Shown here in pieces: positions 5,816 through 6,454 of a stretch of 6,454 nucleotides of DNA (its first letter is position 1; the number at the start of each line of letters is the position of its first letter). Where the stretch lies: assembly GCA_036258795.1 (NCBI GenBank), contig DATACZ010000129.1, positions 1-6,454 on the forward strand, in the 5' to 3' direction. The position numbers and the translations under genes were made by a program. Under the pieces are notes generated by a model that was not told the DNA's origin, did not search any database, and saw only the letters and a program-made list of their open reading frames with translations. This DNA is from DATACZ01 sp036258795 (GTDB lineage Bacteria; Actinomycetota; CADDZG01; JAHWKV01).

Positions 5816-6220
5816 TCAGCGCTTGGAGTATTGGGGAGCCTTACGTGCCTTCTTAAGGCCGTACTTGCGACGCTCCTTGATCCTGGCGTCACGGGTCAGA
5901 AAGCCGGCTCTCTTGAGGGTAGGCCGCAGGTCGGGGTCCAGTTCGCTGAGAGCCCGGGCTATTCCGTGCCGCAACGCTCCGGCCTGTCCACTGACTCCTC
6001 CGCCCTCAATTCGAGCGATGACATCGTAGGACTTGGACAGCTCGAGCATTTCCAGGGGCTCCATGATGGTCCTTCGGACCGCCAGGTTGGGAAAGTAATC
6101 CGCCAGGCTCCGTACCTCATTTATCCGGAACTCGCCGGTGCCGGGAACGAGGCGGACCCGGGCGATAGCCTCCTTGCGGCGTCCGGTAGCGCGGGAAAGC
6201 TCGCTCGGCGCAGCCGTCAC
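5816..6220 (-). CDS. rpsI: 30S ribosomal protein S9
   Basis: The 134-residue protein belongs to the small-subunit head; its C-terminal tail reaches the P-site tRNA. Conserved elements are ATGRRKEAIARVRLVPGTG (11-29), the YFP at 42-44, GGGVSGQAGALRHGIARAL (73-91), LKRAGFLTRDARIKERRKYG (102-121) and the terminal KKARKAPQYSKR. It lacks the long N-terminal extension of some actinobacterial S9 proteins, but the APQYSKR ending is typical of that phylum. The start is GTG (6218-6220), overlapping the rplM TGA as GTGA. A strong AAAGGGGG Shine-Dalgarno sequence (6231-6238) sits 10 nt upstream. The L13-S9 pair is one of the most conserved bacterial gene pairs. No oddity is seen. Confidence 0.98.
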   Translation of the reverse strand: MTAAPSELSRATGRRKEAIARVRLVPGTGEFRINEVRSLADYFPNLAVRRTIMEPLEMLELSKSYDVIARIEGGGVSGQAGALRHGIARALSELDPDLRPTLKRAGFLTRDARIKERRKYGLKKARKAPQYSKR

Positions 6221-6454
6221 TTGGATGCCACCCCCTTTGCGGTGCCGCCGGTACGGGTTGGGGCCAAGGGCTGCGGCTTCTGCGCTACGTGGGGGTGTTC
6301 GGGGCCGGCGTAAACGTTCAGCTTCCCCGCCATGGCACGTCCCAGACGGTTGCGTGGCAGCATACCCTTGACCGCTTTCTCGACTACCACCTCGGGGCGC
6401 TCCTCGATCAAGTTGGAGTACTTGAGTGCCCGGAGGCCTCCCGGGAACCCGGAG
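6217..6454 (-). CDS. rplM: 50S ribosomal protein L13, C-terminal fragment
   Basis: The last 78 codons are present and the gene continues beyond the right edge. The fragment reads SGFPGGLRALKYSNLIEERPEVVVEKAVKGMLPRNRLGRAMAGKLNVYAGPEHPHVAQKP and then a tail. This matches the conserved C-terminal half of L13 (GYPGG, R-P-E-x-V, AVKGMLPxNxLGR, KLxVYAGPEHPHxAQKP). L13 is an early-assembly 23S rRNA-binding protein. The tail after QKPQPL (about 16 residues, ending GGTAKGVASK) is longer and more basic than the short ending usual in this family. Transcription enters the window through this gene, so any promoter for L13-S9 lies outside it. Confidence 0.97.
   Translation of the reverse strand, partial: SGFPGGLRALKYSNLIEERPEVVVEKAVKGMLPRNRLGRAMAGKLNVYAGPEHPHVAQKPQPLAPTRTGGTAKGVASK

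Noticed and set aside
5794..5892. In-frame upstream extension of glmM beginning with an ATG at 5892
   Set aside because: The extra 33 residues overlap the end of rpsI, have no resemblance to GlmM, and the family signature starts exactly at the ATG at 5793.

Overview
This is a high-G+C window in which every convincing gene lies on the minus strand, so it is read from the right edge to the left. The order of transcription is rplM (3' end only), rpsI, glmM, a fused NAD(P)HX epimerase/dehydratase, alr, a family 4 uracil-DNA glycosylase, tsaE and tsaB (5' end only). The order ribosomal L13-S9, then glmM, then nnr, alr, tsaE and tsaB resembles the conserved block of Actinomycetota. The S9 C-terminus ending APQYSKR and the G+C-rich third codon positions fit that, but the phylum call is an inference from gene order and protein flavour, not a measurement. 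The lineage cannot be narrowed further from the sequence alone.

Right part (about 4390-6454): L13 and S9 overlap by 4 nt (GTGA) and are followed after 22 nt by glmM, the phosphoglucosamine mutase that supplies the UDP-GlcNAc pathway. Middle part (1695-4384): the fused metabolite-repair enzyme nnr overlaps alr by 4 nt (ATGA). Alr makes D-alanine for peptidoglycan. Left part (1-1694): after a 203-nt gap comes a [4Fe-4S] uracil-DNA glycosylase with its own good ribosome binding site. It is followed after 13 nt by tsaE and, after a further 134 nt, by tsaB. TsaE and TsaB act together with TsaD in making the universal tRNA modification t6A.

The block thus mixes translation (L13, S9, t6A synthesis), cell-wall precursor supply (GlmM, Alr), NAD(P)H repair and DNA base-excision repair. 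Most junctions are tight, which suggests one or a few polycistronic units. The two loose junctions (alr-udg and tsaE-tsaB) are the places where extra regulation or extra genes could sit.

I see no mobile element, CRISPR array, tRNA or rRNA, and no clearly new multigene system. The items most worth a second look are a beta-clamp-like motif at the end of the uracil-DNA glycosylase, the placement of that repair gene inside this block, the structured tsaE-tsaB gap with a small ORF that fits it almost exactly, and an altered catalytic loop in GlmM.
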